Below are positions 63,442 through 64,000 of a stretch of 64,000 bases of DNA, piece after piece. The DNA is from Streptomyces sp. NBC_00683. GTDB lineage: Bacteria > Actinomycetota > Actinomycetes > Streptomycetales > Streptomycetaceae. Location: assembly GCF_036226745.1 (NCBI RefSeq), contig NZ_CP109013.1:7254001-7318000 (forward strand), given 5' to 3'. The position numbers and the translations under genes were made by a program. The notes under the pieces are model-generated. The model saw only the letters and a list, made by a program, of their open reading frames with translations, made no database searches and had not been told where the DNA came from. Positions within the stretch are counted from its first letter, which is position 1; each line of letters opens with the position of its first letter.

Positions 63442-64000
63442 TCAACGGGCCGCCACCGGGAACTCCGCCATGCCGCGGATGATGAACGAGCTACCGCGCC
63501 GGATCCGGCCCGCCCGGCGCAGCCGCGGGATCCGCGTGGCCAGCGCCTGGAACGCGACCTCCGCCTCGAGCTTCGCCAGCGACGCGCCCATGCAGTAATG
63601 GATGCCCGCGGAGAACGCCAGGGTGTCGGCGCCGACGCTGCGCGTGATGTCGAAGGTGTTCGGGTCGGGGAACACCTTCGGATCGCGGTTGGCCCCGCCG
63701 ACCATGACCGCCAGCTCCGCGTCGACGGGCAGCGTGCAGCCGGCCAGTTCGAGCCGCTCGTGGACGATGCGCCGGTACTGCTGGACGGGCGGGTCGAAGC
63801 GCAGGGTCTCCTCGGCCACGCCGGCGGCCAGCTCGGGCCGCTCGACGAGCAGCCGCCACTGCTCGGGGTGGGTCAGCAGCGCCAGGACCCCGTTGCCGAT
63901 CAGGTTGACGGTGGTCTCGCTGCCGGCCAGTGGCACGAAGGTCGCCATCGGCACGAGCTCGGCCATGCTCATGCTGCCCTCGTCGACCAGTGCCAGCAGC
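63442..64000 (-). CDS. Cytochrome P450 (N-terminal part outside window)
   Basis: Only the C-terminal 185 residues are visible; the frame is open to the window edge (LLALVDEGSMSMAEL). Features in order: I-helix oxygen site LAGSETTVN, ExxR motif EETLR, RIVHERLELAGCTLP, ANRDPKVFPDPNTFDITR and heme-ligand loop FSAGIHYCMGASLAKLE with the axial Cys. It is a class I bacterial P450 that needs ferredoxin and reductase partners not seen here. The substrate is probably a specialised metabolite. Confidence 0.95.
   Translation of the reverse strand, partial: LLALVDEGSMSMAELVPMATFVPLAGSETTVNLIGNGVLALLTHPEQWRLLVERPELAAGVAEETLRFDPPVQQYRRIVHERLELAGCTLPVDAELAVMVGGANRDPKVFPDPNTFDITRSVGADTLAFSAGIHYCMGASLAKLEAEVAFQALATRIPRLRRAGRIRRGSSFIIRGMAEFPVAAR

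Overview
The window is high-GC chromosomal DNA of a Streptomyces. The supporting signs are many GTG starts, HrdB-type promoters, leaderless genes, a single noticed in-frame TTA codon, and streptomycete-only families such as DUF5999. I see no tRNA, rRNA, insertion sequence, integrase or CRISPR array. The left gene (DUF881) and the right gene (cytochrome P450) run off the window.

Region 1 (1-9012) is conserved core: DUF881 protein, FHA protein (GarA/OdhI type), MerR regulator, bifunctional-nuclease-family protein, a second MerR (ResR type), DNA polymerase IV, PRC-barrel protein, and gcvP behind a tandem glycine riboswitch. The order FHA-MerR-DUF151-MerR-gcvP mirrors Rv1827-Rv1832 of Mycobacterium tuberculosis. 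Region 2 (9083-25246) holds a DUF5999 protein, a GCS2-family ligase-like enzyme, a fused solute-binding/von Willebrand protein, a CPBP protease, a PhzF protein, a His-rich PadR regulator, three EamA transporters, a MocR regulator divergent from a PNPOx protein, a LysR regulator and a Rieske lipoprotein. One EamA gene is preceded by a leaderless short ORF containing Pro-Pro-Pro.

Region 3 (25341-35166) is the most striking. It encodes a tannin/gallate catabolic system: two unrelated secreted tannases, an aromatic-acid MFS importer, a type I (VOC) extradiol dioxygenase, and GalD-, GalC- and GalB-like enzymes, with a FadR/FCD-type GntR regulator. One inverted repeat (GTCAAC-N6-GNNGAC) overlaps the -35 box of three promoters, which predicts a single regulon. 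The usual gallate dioxygenase (LigB type) is absent, so the VOC enzyme probably takes its place.

Region 4 (36567-49226) looks like a type II arabinogalactan utilisation locus. It has a sugar ABC importer without its own ATPase, a LacI regulator, a GH43-like exo-galactanase with a ricin-type CBM13, a GH30 galactanase and a GH35 beta-galactosidase. Four copies of a TGTTTACGTAAACA-like operator lie at its promoters. A PP2C phosphatase and a separate MASE1 membrane protein sit inside it. Region 5 (49317-60798) carries a membrane glycosyltransferase-like protein, a molybdopterin oxidoreductase, a coupled methyltransferase/DUF2064/GT2 operon, a two-component system, a sugar epimerase, an acyl-CoA carboxylase beta subunit and a metallophosphoesterase. 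Region 6 (61177-64000) has a LuxR regulator with a TTA codon, an Sfp-type phosphopantetheinyl transferase and the partial P450, and may be the edge of a specialised-metabolite cluster.
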